This document shows positions 28,510 through 37,229 of a stretch of DNA of 39,165 nt, piece by piece. Every line of letters starts with the position of its first letter. The first letter of the stretch is position 1. The stretch is from positions 2,529,564-2,568,728 of the forward strand of contig NW_008705564.1 in NCBI RefSeq assembly GCF_000186865.1, written 5' to 3'. The translations under genes and the position numbers were made by a program. This DNA comes from Aureococcus anophagefferens. Its lineage: Eukaryota; Sar; Pelagophyceae; Pelagomonadales; Pelagomonadaceae. The notes beneath the pieces are model-generated. The model searched no databases. It saw nothing but the letters and a program-made list of their open reading frames with translations, and was not told where the DNA came from.

Positions 28510-28998
28510 GATCTCGGCGAGCGCGGCGTCCAGCGTCGCCGCGACGCACGCGACCATGAGCGCGCAGACCTCGCGGTAGAACGCGTCGTCGCCGAAGAAG
28601 GGGTCGGGCACGTCGCCGCCGGCCGGGTCGACCTTCCGGAGCCGGCCGTCGTCGAGCGCCCGTCTCACGGGCGCCTCGCCGACGCTCCCGGCGATCCAGC
28701 CGACGTGCTCGTCCGTGAAGTAGAAGAGCACCGCCGCGCCGTCGACGTCGGCCGCCGTCAGCGCGCGCGAGCCGTGGCCGTCGGAGGACAGGCCCGTCGC
28801 CGCGCCGAGCGCCGCGGCGGCCCGCGGGTCCGCCGGCGAGCCCCAGGCGCTGTAGCGGTCCGTGAGCCCCCGCGAGACGATGTCGACGGCGCCGCTGAGG
28901 CCGCGGTCCGCCGCGCGCGCGCGCGCGAGGTGCATGGCCATGGGGCTGCGGCACGTGTTGCTCGTGCAGACGTAGACGATGCGCGGCGGCGCGCTCAT
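28501..28998 (-). CDS. Low-molecular-weight protein tyrosine phosphatase
   Basis: 165 residues from MSAPPRIVYVC. The CX5R loop is CTSNTCRSPMAMHL, with C11 as expected nucleophile; family members usually read CLGNICRS. The general-acid DP loop is VPDPFFGDDAFY. The body fits the ~150-160 residue family: SRGLTDRY, DGHGSRALT, and D-H-V-G-W after FYFTDE. It removes phosphate from tyrosine or small substrates in the cytosol. An in-frame start at 29082 was rejected, as the extra 28 residues are Arg-rich and unlike the family. Its last 9 bp overlap the convergent PC-esterase stop. Confidence 0.88.
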   Translation of the reverse strand: MSAPPRIVYVCTSNTCRSPMAMHLARARAADRGLSGAVDIVSRGLTDRYSAWGSPADPRAAAALGAATGLSSDGHGSRALTAADVDGAAVLFYFTDEHVGWIAGSVGEAPVRRALDDGRLRKVDPAGGDVPDPFFGDDAFYREVCALMVACVAATLDAALAEILR

Positions 28999-29128
28999 CG
29001 CCGACGCGCGCCGAACGGCCGACGCGGCGCGGCTACGGTGCCGCGCCCATCGACGCGTCGGGCAGCCGGAGCCGTGTTTCACTTCAACGAGTCCACGCTG
29101 AACTTTAACGGCCCCCGCGAGGGGGGGC
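28999..29128. promoter_or_regulatory. Upstream region of LMW-PTP
   Basis: 130 bp between two minus-strand genes. GGGCAGCC at 29060-29067 reads GGCTGCCC on the gene strand, 61 bp upstream of the start. Confidence 0.45.
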
Positions 29129-30340
29129 CTAGGGGAAGTAGTCGAGGGTGCCGAACCAGGGCTTGCCGTCGTCGTCGGAGAAGGCCTCGACGGTGGAGAC
29201 GAGGGACGCCGAGGACCGGTCCGCCGCGACGTCGACGGTGAAGAGGCCGCGGACGAGCTTGCCGCCCGGGTCGACGTTGTAGGACGCGACGAGCCAGGCG
29301 CGGTCGCCGTTTGCGTCGACGGCGAAGTCGGCCTGGTCCTGGGCCCGGAGCATGCGCCCGAGGCTCGTGTTGCTGATCTTCAGGAGCGTCGTCGACGCGT
29401 TCGCGTCCGTCGGGTCGAAGTGGACGAGCTCGAGGCCTTTGTTCTTGACGTTGACGACGCCGAAGAGCTTCGAGGCGTCCTTCGGGTCGTTGGCGAGGCC
29501 CGAGTAGAAGCCCGGCAGCGCGTGGACGACGGCGTAGCCGCCGCCGTCGGCCAGGTCGACGACGCGGAGCTCGTCTTTGAGGCCGCCGCCGAACTGGTAC
29601 GCGAGCGCCCTGGCCCCCGTGTCCGCGGCCGTGAAGACGCGGCCCTCGCAGACGCCGATGCCGTCCGTCGCGCCCTTGGCGAAGGTCGACACCCTCGTCG
29701 CCGTCGCGTTCGCGTAGTCCAACAGGAACAGCCCGGCCTCCGTGTACGAGTAGGGCACGACGGTCCAGGCCTTGTCGATGGTCGCGTCCCAGGCGCTGAA
29801 GGGCGGCGACACGGCGGGGAGGGCGAAGGTCTTGTTCGCCGCGACGGCCCCCGTCGCGGCGTCGATGCCGAGCGCGAAGATCTCGCCCGCGGCGCCCGCG
29901 GGGATCTCGTCGCAGGCGGCCTTGAAGCACGTGGGCGTCATGGACGGCGTCGTCGGGTCCGCGCAGCAGTGGCCCGGCCCGGCCACGCAGCCCGCGCAGT
30001 TGTGGTACGCGCTCGCGTTCGCGTTCTCGAACGTCGCCTCCAGCGGAGCCGTCTTCCAATAGACGCCGTCCGCGGGCGCCGCCGCGGCGTTGCACCCCGG
30101 CATGACGCCGTCGTCGCTGAAGTAGATGGCGGGCGTCGTCGAGAGGATGGTGCCGTTCGTCTCGTCGAGCGTCGCGATCGAGTAGGCGCCCGTGGCGCCG
30201 AGGGCGGTGGAGCCGGGGCCGGTGACGTAAAGCGGGGCGTCGCGGGCCGCGCCGAGGCGCGCCTGCTTCGGCGCGACGATGGCCTTGAGCGAGCCGCCGG
30301 CGACGGCCGCGGGCACGAGGGCCGCGACGAGGGGGTGCAT
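29129..30340 (-). CDS. Secreted protein of unknown function, possibly beta-propeller-like
   Basis: 403 residues, intronless. Signal peptide MHPLVAALVPAAVAGGS. A Cys-rich insertion NCAGCVAGPGHCCADP lies near 110-125. The rest alternates short strands and polar turns (WTVVPYSYTEAGLFLLDYANATATRV; LANDPKDASKLFGVVNVKNKG), suggestive of repeated blades, but I see no named motif. Several N-x-S/T sites fit secretion. Function not assigned. Confidence 0.65.
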   Translation of the reverse strand: MHPLVAALVPAAVAGGSLKAIVAPKQARLGAARDAPLYVTGPGSTALGATGAYSIATLDETNGTILSTTPAIYFSDDGVMPGCNAAAAPADGVYWKTAPLEATFENANASAYHNCAGCVAGPGHCCADPTTPSMTPTCFKAACDEIPAGAAGEIFALGIDAATGAVAANKTFALPAVSPPFSAWDATIDKAWTVVPYSYTEAGLFLLDYANATATRVSTFAKGATDGIGVCEGRVFTAADTGARALAYQFGGGLKDELRVVDLADGGGYAVVHALPGFYSGLANDPKDASKLFGVVNVKNKGLELVHFDPTDANASTTLLKISNTSLGRMLRAQDQADFAVDANGDRAWLVASYNVDPGGKLVRGLFTVDVAADRSSASLVSTVEAFSDDDGKPWFGTLDYFP

Positions 30341-30475
30341 GGTGCGGATGGCTGCCCCACTTGCTCAGGGGCCAAGAGAGAAGCCAAGAAAGGGAGGACC
30401 CGTGGTTGTTGCCGTGCAACAATCCTGGTCCTACCTAGATGTCCTACCTCTGGCTCGGGCTCAGAAATCAAAGGC
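30341..30475. promoter_or_regulatory. Divergent spacer, secreted protein / dihydroorotase
   Basis: 135 bp. GGCTGCCC at 30350-30357, 9 bp from the minus-strand start. Confidence 0.5.
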
Positions 30476-31579
30476 ATGGCTGAGCAACTTGCGATGCAGA
30501 CTCTCACGTTAACCAAGCCCGACGACTGGCACCACCACCTGCGCGACGGCGCGGCGCTGGCGACGACGGTGCCCTTCGCCGCGCGGTCCTTCGGGCGCGC
30601 CATCGCCATGCCGAACCTGAGCCCGCCGGTGACGACGGCGGCGCTGGCCGTCGCCTACCGCGAGCGCATCCTCGCGCACCTGCCGCCCGGGTCGGCCTTC
30701 GAGCCGCTCATGACGCTCTACCTCACGGATTTCACGACGCGCGCGGACGTCGCCGCCGCCGCCGACAGCGGCGTCGTCGCGGCGTGCAAGCTCTACCCCA
30801 AGGGCGCGACGACGAACTCGCACGGCGGCGTCAGCGACGTCGCGAAGATCGCGGACGCGCTCGACGAGATGGAGAAACGGCAATTGCTCCTGCTGGTCCA
30901 CGGCGAGGCGACGGGCGACGTCGACATCTTCGACCGCGAGCCGACGTTCCTCGAGGACACGTTCAAGCCCGTCGCGCGGCGCTACCCGAACCTGCGGATC
31001 GTGCTCGAGCACGCGTCGACGAAGGAGGCCGCGGCCTACATCTTAAACGGCCCGCCGAACGTCGCGGCGACGGTGACGCCCCAGCACCTCCTCTTCAACC
31101 GCAACGACATGCTCGCGGGCGGCCTCAAGCCGCACCTCTACTGCATGCCCATCCTCAAGGCCGAGGCGGACCGCGCGGCCATGGCCGCGGCCGTGACGTC
31201 CGGGAGCCCCAAGTTCTTCCTGGGCACGGACAGCGCGCCCCACGAGTACCTCAAGAAGGAGAGCGCGTGCGGCTGCGCGGGCGTCTTCTCCGCGCACGCG
31301 CCCCTCGAGCTCTACGCGCTCGCCTTCGAGCGCGCCGGCGCGCTCGACAAGCTCGAGGGCTTCGCGTCCTTCCACGGGCCCGACTTCTACGGCCGGCCCC
31401 GGAGCGCGGAGACCGTCGCGCTGCGCCGGGAGGCCTGGACGGTCCCCGCGGAGTACCCGTTCGCCGAGGGCCGCCTCGTGCCCCTCATGCACGGCGAGGA
31501 GCTCCCCTGGAAGCTCGACGCGCCGCCGGCGGCGCTCCCGGGCCCCCGGTGCCCCGCCGCGAAGAAGCCGCGGACGTAA
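30476..31579 (+). CDS. PYRC: Dihydroorotase (class II, PyrC/URA4 type)
   Basis: 367 residues, intronless. It converts carbamoyl aspartate to dihydroorotate, the third step of pyrimidine synthesis. Metal ligands seen: DDWHHHLRDG (HxH), the carboxylated Lys in ACKLYPKGATTNS, His in LLVHGE and LEHAST, and Asp in LGTDSAPH. MPNL after the first strand is also typical. A stand-alone protein, unlike the animal CAD fusion. The C-terminus is slightly extended (AAKKPRT). The stop is 16 bp from the convergent PSD stop. Confidence 0.96.
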   Translation: MAEQLAMQTLTLTKPDDWHHHLRDGAALATTVPFAARSFGRAIAMPNLSPPVTTAALAVAYRERILAHLPPGSAFEPLMTLYLTDFTTRADVAAAADSGVVAACKLYPKGATTNSHGGVSDVAKIADALDEMEKRQLLLLVHGEATGDVDIFDREPTFLEDTFKPVARRYPNLRIVLEHASTKEAAAYILNGPPNVAATVTPQHLLFNRNDMLAGGLKPHLYCMPILKAEADRAAMAAAVTSGSPKFFLGTDSAPHEYLKKESACGCAGVFSAHAPLELYALAFERAGALDKLEGFASFHGPDFYGRPRSAETVALRREAWTVPAEYPFAEGRLVPLMHGEELPWKLDAPPAALPGPRCPAAKKPRT

Positions 31580-31595
31580 GGAGGGGAAGACCCCA

Positions 31596-32616
31596 CTAGG
31601 GCGCGCGCGCGGCCTTCCGCCACGTCGCGACCTTCGCGCCGACCTTGACGCGGTCGCCGACGGCGAGGTCCCAGTCCACGGCGCCTCTGGGCGCCGTGAG
31701 GATGACCGTGGACCCGAGGCCGAAGGTCGCGAGGTGCGCGCCGCGCGCGACGCCGCCCGCGTGCGGCGACGGCCCCGTCGCGACGACGGCGCCGTCCGGC
31801 CACGTCATGTGGCCGACGCCAAAGGCCGCGACGAGGGTCGCGCTGAGGGGCAGCGGGCCCGCGAAGCGCATGGTGACGCGCTCGTTGCGCTCGAATAGGC
31901 CCTCAATGGCGCGCACGAACGCGGGCCGCACCTGGGCAGCAACAGGGTGTGAAGTTCCCAACTTCAAAGGCTCCGATCTCGGCCACGTCCCGCTCGTTTC
32001 GGCCGATTCTTGGACGAGCGATCATCCCTCGGAGCGCTCTCGACGCGTGGATGCTGTTTCCGGAACGCGCGCGCGGAACGACCCGACGTTGGAATCACCC
32101 GTTCGTGGCCCCGGGCCGCGCGGCCCAGCGCTCGCCGGCCACGTGCGCGGCGTCGGCGACGGCGCCGTCGACGGGGCTGTGGACGCGGTGGTAGTCCCGG
32201 GGCGACAGGTAGAAGACGACGACGTCGTCGTCCGGGGCGCCGACGCGGTCGCCCAACAACTTCCGCAGGTCGAGGCGCCGGCCGTCCGCGAGCGCCGCGC
32301 CGTGGTCCGCCGCGGATCCGACGAACGCGACCTCGGCGTCGCAGGGCGACACGACGGCGACGCCCGGGCTGTCGTCGACGGGCCGCAGGCCCGGCTTGAG
32401 CCCGCGCGTGAAGAGCTCGCCGAGCGTCGCGTAGGCGCCCACGTCGCTGCACTCCGCCTCGTTCAGGTCGATGCCGTTGGACCAGACGTAGTAGCGGACC
32501 AGGGGCTTCGACAGCGCCGACCGCGCGAGGCTGCCGATGGCCGAGCTCGTGAGCGACTTGGGCGTGACGGACAGCAGGCTCACGAGCAGCGTGTCCTTCA
32601 CCGTGGGCAGGACCAT
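31596..32616 (-). CDS. PSD: Phosphatidylserine decarboxylase
   Basis: Exons 32122-32616 and 31596-31931, joined by introner A7; 276 residues. It makes phosphatidylethanolamine from phosphatidylserine. Seen: ELFTRGLKPGLRPVD; VSPCDAEV; FYLSPRDYHRVHSPVDG; NERV; and the self-cleavage motif LGST in TFGLGSTVIL, where Ser becomes the pyruvoyl group. The junction reads GERWAVRPAFVRAIEGLF, as the family predicts. An N-terminal helix (LLVSLLSV) may be an anchor. The ATG at 32616 was chosen because a longer frame to 33042 runs antisense through the neighbouring gene. Confidence 0.95.
31932..32121 (-). mobile_element. Introner A7 (190 bp intron, diverged family A)
   Basis: The most diverged complete family A copy, about 10 bp shorter, with altered ends (GCAGCAACAGGGTG; GTTCGTGGCCCC). 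The duplication differs by one transition: GCGCGGCC at the donor against GTGCGGCC in the exon. GC donor, acceptor CTGCCCAG. Likely older than the other copies. Confidence 0.88.
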
Positions 32617-32701
32617 CGCGGATCGGGGGGCTGCCCTCGGAAAACTTCGTTTCTTGATGTGTTCAAGTCGCGAATCAAGAAAGCCCTTCAAGAGTTTGCG
32701 C
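32617..32701. promoter_or_regulatory. Divergent spacer, PSD / K,R-rich gene
   Basis: 85 bp. GGCTGCCC at 32629-32636, 12 bp upstream of the PSD start. Confidence 0.55.
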
Positions 32702-33172
32702 ATGGATGGTAAGAGGAGGCGGACGGGCAGCGAAGCGGCGCGGGCGCCCGTGCCCGTGCCCAAGAAGCGCGGCGTGTGGGCCGACCAGGAGGCCGTGCCG
32801 AAGCGAGCGAAGCTGGTACCGGAAACGAGCGCCGTCCGAGCTAGGAAGCAGCCCGCACCCGCGCCGGCGCCGGCGAAGCCCAAAAAAGGCGCCTTCGCGG
32901 ACGAGGCGTCGTCGGACGACGAGTCGGCGGAGCGGCTCAAGCCGAAGAAGACGCCGCAGGACGCGCCGCGCCGCCGGGCCTCCGACTCGCCGTGGGCCGC
33001 CATCGACGAGCGCTCGCGGGCGCTTGACCGCCGGAAGGACATCGAGCGGCGGAAGCAGGCGGCGGCGGCGGCGAATCGTGGCGCGTTCCACGCCGCCGCG
33101 ACGAAGAAAGCGGACGCGCGCCGCCGGGCCTCGCCGCCGCGGCCCGCGATCCCGAAGAAGAAGAAAGCGTAA
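32702..33172 (+). CDS. Basic Lys/Arg/Pro-rich protein of unknown function
   Basis: 156 residues, intronless, starting MDGKRRRTGSEAARAP. Contains RGVWADQEAVPKRAK, a Pro/Ala stretch, a short acidic SSDDESAE patch and a C-terminal helix with RKDIERRKQAAAAANRG. Several K/R clusters (KRRR, PKKKKA) would serve as nuclear localisation signals. No domain recognised; the repeated RRAS motifs could be phosphorylation sites. Its stop lies 2 bp from the convergent PH-gene stop. Confidence 0.65.
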   Translation: MDGKRRRTGSEAARAPVPVPKKRGVWADQEAVPKRAKLVPETSAVRARKQPAPAPAPAKPKKGAFADEASSDDESAERLKPKKTPQDAPRRRASDSPWAAIDERSRALDRRKDIERRKQAAAAANRGAFHAAATKKADARRRASPPRPAIPKKKKA

Positions 33173-33174
33173 CA

Positions 33175-34590
33175 TTAGAGGGACGTGTGGAGGGGCGTCG
33201 CCGTGGGCGGCGGCGGGGGCGCCGCGTCGGCCGCGGGCCCCGCCGCGCCCCGCGTCGCCGCGCGGCGCCGCCGGCCGCAGCGCAGCCGCGCGCAGCAGCC
33301 GGCGCGCGGCGCGTCGTCCGCGACGGGCACCGCGTCGGCGAGGGGCAGCGACGCCGCGGCCTCGCGCGTGACGAGCAGCTCCTTGAGCTCGAGGAGCGTC
33401 GCGACCCAGGCGTCGCGGGCCGGCTCGTCGTCCGCGCGGAAGCGCATCGCGCCGTCGTCGAAGCGGAGCTCGAAGTCGCGGCCGTCGTCGGCCGCGGGGG
33501 CGACGTCCGCGCCCGCGAGGTCGATGACGCCGAGGACGCGCCGGCCCGCCGAGTCGTCGGCGAAGTAGCGCAGGTAGGCGCCCGTGGCGACGAAGAAGCG
33601 CCGGTGCCACGCGCGCAGCGCGCGCCGCGACGACGCGCGCTTGAGCAGGAACCCCGCCTGCGCGACCTCCATGGACGGCCGCAGCGTCTCGATCATGGGC
33701 GGCGTCAGGGCGTCGCCCTTGCGCACGGACGCGCGCCGCGTCGCGCGGCCCCCGCCGGCCTCGCCGCTCTCCGCGGAGAGCGTCGACGAGCTCAGCGACG
33801 CCGCGGACGTCGACGCCGCGTCGTCCGCGGCCTCCGGCGGCGGCGGCGGCGCCGGGGGCGGGGCGACGTCGCCGCCGCGCGCCGCGCCCTTGGTCGCCGC
33901 CGCGCCGGCGACGGCCGCGCCGAGCGCGCCGAGGGACACGGCCTCGACGGGTCCGTCCTTCGACGTTTCGCGTTTGCTCTCGCCCGACGCCGCGCGCCGC
34001 GACAGCGTGATCGAGTCGTCGAGCTGGAGCAGCCGCAGCTTGTAGACCCACTGCGCGGCGCTCTCCGCGTCCGGCGCCCGGAGCTCCATGGACGAGTCCG
34101 CCATGACCTGCGGCCGCGGAGTGACGACCGGGGGGGGGGTTTCGGTCGCGCGCGCACCAGGGAGAAGAGGCAGCCCCGCGCCTCGGGCAGGTCCACGTGT
34201 CGCAGGTCCACGGCGCCGAGGAGCATGCGGCCGGGCGTGTTGTCCTTGTAGTAGCGCAGGTAGTGCTTCGACGCGAGGAAGAATCGGGGCTGCCACCTAA
34301 GCGCCACTTCTCCCAAAACCGCCGTCGCTCCCGGACGCGGCGGTGCCGCTTCTCGCCGAAGATGGACTTGGGCAGCACCTGGCGCGGGGAACTTTAGCGC
34401 GGCCGCGCGGCGGTCGCGCGGCGCGCACCGAGGGATGCTTCTCGAGCCAGCCGCAGGCCGCCGCCTGGCCCAGCCGGAGCTCGCAGTCGAGGCTGGGGCG
34501 GAACCGGTCCTTGTAGACCGACTCGCTCCGCGTGCCGAGCTTGGCGCGGGCGTCCTTGGCGCCGTCGGCGTCCCCGCCGCCGCCGATCAT
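33175..34590 (-). CDS. Double PH-domain protein
   Basis: Exons 34379-34590, 34158-34296 and 33175-34107, with GT-AG introns of 82 and 50 bp; 427 residues, phases consistent. PH1 runs CGWLEKH, RWQPRFFLASKHYLRYYKD, LGAVDLRHVDL, then SSMELRAPDAESAAQWVYKL, and is assembled only by these splices. PH2 (about 230-330) runs QAGFLLKRAS, AWHRRFFVATGAYLRYF, FELRFDDGAMRFRADDEPARDAWVATLLEL. The linker is Ser/Pro/Ala-rich, and the C-terminus has a Cys/Arg cluster. PH pairs bind phosphoinositides or proteins at membranes; no catalytic domain is seen, so it may be an adaptor. A poly-C run in the 50 bp intron is a possible assembly weak point. Confidence 0.78.
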
Positions 34591-34778
34591 CTGTCTGGGC
34601 CGAAGGCTGGGCAGCCCAAAGTCTGCGCTTGCCCGACGGGCCGTTGTTGACCTTGTTGCACCTTGCAAGCTTGAGAGCTCGAGACGATCGTGATCGACTC
34701 CGATCGACATCAAGCTCGTCGAGCGTCTCTCGATCTCGATCGGCATCAAGCTCGTCGGGCGTCGCATCCGTGGGCAAG
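34591..34778. promoter_or_regulatory. Divergent spacer, PH gene / leader-bearing gene, with 36 bp direct repeat
   Basis: 188 bp. Palindrome-like GGCTGGGCAGCCC at 34605-34617 contains the octamer, 18 bp from the PH start. GATCG(A/G)CATCAAGCTCGTCG(A/G)GCGTC occurs at about 34702 and 34738, period 36. Confidence 0.55.
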
Positions 34779-35621
34779 ATGCCGTTCACGAAATCGATCT
34801 GGCTCCTCGCCGTCGCGTCGGCGTCGGCGCTGCGCGGTCCGGCGCCGCCGCGGGGCGCGCGCGCCGCCGTCGATCTCCGCGGCGGCGCCGACGACGACGA
34901 CGCCGGCGACCTCTTCGGCGCCGCCGACGCCGAGAGCGTCGAGGCCAAGGTGCGCGGCGGCATGGTGTCGGCGGCGAAGATGATGGGCGCCATGCGGGGC
35001 GACGCGGGCCCGTCGGCGGCCGTCGCCGCGCTCGAGGCCGCCGCGAGCGCCGGGTCCTCGTCCGTCGCGGAGCTCCTCGAATTGTACCTCGTCGCCAGAG
35101 CGGACCAGGCGCTCGAGCTCGCGGGCTCCGACGCGCTCGAGGTCGCGCTGCGCCAGGTCGCGAACGAGGCCCTCGCGTACCGCGCGTCGACGCGCCTGCC
35201 CGTCGACGCGGCCGCGCGCGTGTTGAAGACGCTCGCGGACGCCGCGGGCGCCGACAGCGCGGAGGCCTACGAGGCCGACGTCGTCTCGCGGTCGGCCCTC
35301 GCCGTCAAGGAGCTGCTCGCGGTGCTCGCGGACAGCGGCAACTTCGTCGCCGCGGCGCTGGCGCACGCGGACGCGAAGATTCCGGCGATCGAGGCGGACG
35401 TCGAGGAGGACCTGGGTCTGGGCAACGACGCGGCGGTGCAGGCGGGCCGGAGCGTCCTCGAGAAGCTGCGGAGCTGGCAGAACGACAGCCAGCCCCTCGA
35501 GCAGCTCCGCGTGAGCCTCCTGAGCGAGCTCGAGGACGCGCCGGAGCACGACCGGCCGCGCGTCGCCGCCGCGCTGCGGCCCGTCGTCGCCAACGTCCTC
35601 GGGCCCGAGTTCTCGAGCTAG
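34779..35621 (+). CDS. Leader-bearing helical protein of unknown function, possibly plastid
   Basis: 280 residues, intronless. MPFTKSIWLLAVASASALRG looks like a signal peptide ending in an ASA|LRG site, then a Pro/Arg/Ala transit-like stretch, as in stramenopile plastid bipartite leaders. The mature part is almost wholly helical and acidic: AESVEAKVRGGMVSAAKMMG, SSVAELLELYLVARADQALEL, QAGRSVLEKLRSWQND. No motif recognised. It converges on the THUMP gene with stops 15 bp apart. Confidence 0.65.
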   Translation: MPFTKSIWLLAVASASALRGPAPPRGARAAVDLRGGADDDDAGDLFGAADAESVEAKVRGGMVSAAKMMGAMRGDAGPSAAVAALEAAASAGSSSVAELLELYLVARADQALELAGSDALEVALRQVANEALAYRASTRLPVDAAARVLKTLADAAGADSAEAYEADVVSRSALAVKELLAVLADSGNFVAAALAHADAKIPAIEADVEEDLGLGNDAAVQAGRSVLEKLRSWQNDSQPLEQLRVSLLSELEDAPEHDRPRVAAALRPVVANVLGPEFSS

Positions 35622-35636
35622 AGTAAGGGTGGACAT

Positions 35637-37229
35637 TTAGAGGCGCCTCCTTCTCCAGCGAAACGCGGCGACGGCGACGCCCGCGGCGACGAGCGCGGCG
35701 GCCCAGCGCGGGGCGACGGAGGGGGCGCGCGAGGGGACGTCCTCCTTCGCGCCGCCGCCGCCGGCCGCGTCCTCCCTCGCGTCGCCGCCGCCGGCCGCGT
35801 CCTCCGTCGCGTCGCCGCCGCCGCCGGCCGCGTCCTCCCTCGCGTCGCCGCCGCCGGGGGCCGCGGCCGCGCCGACATCGTCCGGCGCCGCCTTGCGCCG
35901 CTTGCCGCGCCTTTTCTTCGGCGCGAAGGCCGGCCTCCGGTGGCCGGCCCAGGGCTCCGCCGTGCGCTCGTAGACGCCGATCCAATGCACCGCGCCGCCG
36001 CAGTTGATGGGCAGCTTGCGGCCGTGGCGCCAGTGGGCGGCGTCGACGGCGTCGTCGAGGGCCCGGCGGCTCCCCGCGAGGGCGACGAGGCTCCCGCCGG
36101 GCCGCGCGCAACGCGCGCAGTGGCCGAGCGTTTTCTCCAGCAGCGACCGCCGCGCGTTGACGCGGCCGCCCTTGCCGCGGACCTGGTGCATCTTCCCGAA
36201 GGGTAAATCGACGACGACGCGGTCGACGCTCCCACTCCGGAGCGGGAGCGAATCGCTCGACCAGACCGCGCAGCACTCGGCGACGCCGGAGCCGCCGGCG
36301 TAGGTGCGCTCGTCGGCGTGCCAGGCGTCGTCGTCGCCGCGCGGGTCGCCCAGCGCGTTGGCGCGGGCCCGCGCCACGGAGTCCGGCTCGACGTCGCCGC
36401 CGAGAGCGAAGGCGACGGGGAGCAGCGCCGCCGCGAGCGTGGGGATCGTGCCCACGCCGCACATGGGGTCCAAGACGACGTCGCCGGCTTCGACGCCGGC
36501 CAGCGTCAGCATGAGCGCGGCCGTCGACAGCCGGAGGCGCGGCACGCGGCCCGCGAAGGGCAGCAGGGGCCGCGGCTCCGCGCCGCAGCCGGACCGGCGG
36601 AACGTCGCGTCGCGGGGCCACAGATTGAGGCCCACGAGGCACGCGCTCTGCAGGCACAGCGCGACGACCTCGAGCTCGAAGTGCTCCAAATTTGGCGCGA
36701 GCGCCGCGTCGCTCGGGCAGGCGTCGCCGACGCAGCGGGCCAGGTCCTCCGACGTCCAGTCGTGGCGGCCGTCGCGCGCGGCCGACGCGCGGAACGGTAC
36801 TTCAGCGCCGGCCGCGAGCCGCCGGTGCCGCCGGTGTGCCTCGAGCGCGTCCGGCCAGCGCGCCGCGCCGCGCACGGCGGCGTGGACGGCGTCGAGGCCG
36901 TGGTGCGACGCCTCGACGCCGCCGACCTCGCAGACGAGCGCGAGCAGGCCCGCGGCGCACGGCAGCGACGTTAGCGTGCGGCGCCGCGCGTCCCAGCCGG
37001 CGCCGTCGCGCGGCCGCGGCAGCGACACGAGGAGCCGCCCGACGCCCGCGGCGCCGGGCCAGATGCCCGGCGGCGCCGACGGGTCCCAGCGGTCGCTCTC
37101 CGGCGGGCCGCGGCCGACGCGGACGCGACTCGCGGGGACGCCGCAGCGCGCCGCGACGTCGGCGCCGGCGAGGTCCTCGAGGCCCGCCGCGCAGAGCACG
37201 ACGTACGTGATGCGGTCCTCGTCGTCCAT
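35637..37229 (-). CDS. THUMP-domain tRNA guanine-N2 methyltransferase (THUMPD3/Trm14-like) with C-terminal membrane segment
   Basis: 530 residues, intronless. The N-terminal part ends in a THUMP-type HDWTSEDLARCVGDAC. The Rossmann domain has LRLSTAALMLTLAG, SAM motif DVVLDPMCGVGTIP, acidic GGDVEPDSVARA, SSDSLPLRSGSVDRVV and catalytic DLPFGKMHQ, then PGGSLVALAG. Family members methylate tRNA guanosine (m2G, often position 6). The C-terminus is odd: 10-residue GGGDAREDAA repeats (about 455-495), then a hydrophobic helix in RWAAALVAAGVAVAAFRW (about 507-524) and RRRRL, resembling a tail anchor. Membrane attachment is inference. Confidence 0.85.
   Translation of the reverse strand: MDDEDRITYVVLCAAGLEDLAGADVAARCGVPASRVRVGRGPPESDRWDPSAPPGIWPGAAGVGRLLVSLPRPRDGAGWDARRRTLTSLPCAAGLLALVCEVGGVEASHHGLDAVHAAVRGAARWPDALEAHRRHRRLAAGAEVPFRASAARDGRHDWTSEDLARCVGDACPSDAALAPNLEHFELEVVALCLQSACLVGLNLWPRDATFRRSGCGAEPRPLLPFAGRVPRLRLSTAALMLTLAGVEAGDVVLDPMCGVGTIPTLAAALLPVAFALGGDVEPDSVARARANALGDPRGDDDAWHADERTYAGGSGVAECCAVWSSDSLPLRSGSVDRVVVDLPFGKMHQVRGKGGRVNARRSLLEKTLGHCARCARPGGSLVALAGSRRALDDAVDAAHWRHGRKLPINCGGAVHWIGVYERTAEPWAGHRRPAFAPKKRRGKRRKAAPDDVGAAAAPGGGDAREDAAGGGGDATEDAAGGGDAREDAAGGGGAKEDVPSRAPSVAPRWAAALVAAGVAVAAFRWRRRRL
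35741..35860. repeat. ~30 bp tandem repeat in THUMP gene
   Basis: Units of GTCCTCC(C/G)TCGCGTCGCCGCCG followed by CCGGCCGC, four imperfect copies in frame, encoding GGGDAREDAA-type repeats before the putative tail anchor. Confidence 0.8.

Noticed and set aside
29079..30422. 447-codon minus frame over the secreted protein
   Set aside because: Arg-rich and out of frame with the signal-peptide-bearing 29129-30340 model.
32095..33042. N-terminal extension of PSD to 33042
   Set aside because: The extra residues are antisense translation of the K/R-rich gene and unlike any PSD; the ATG at 32616 fits the family and the promoter motif.
34629..34778. Upstream extension of the 34779 gene
   Set aside because: It would translate the 36 bp spacer repeats; the ATG at 34779 opens a clear signal peptide.
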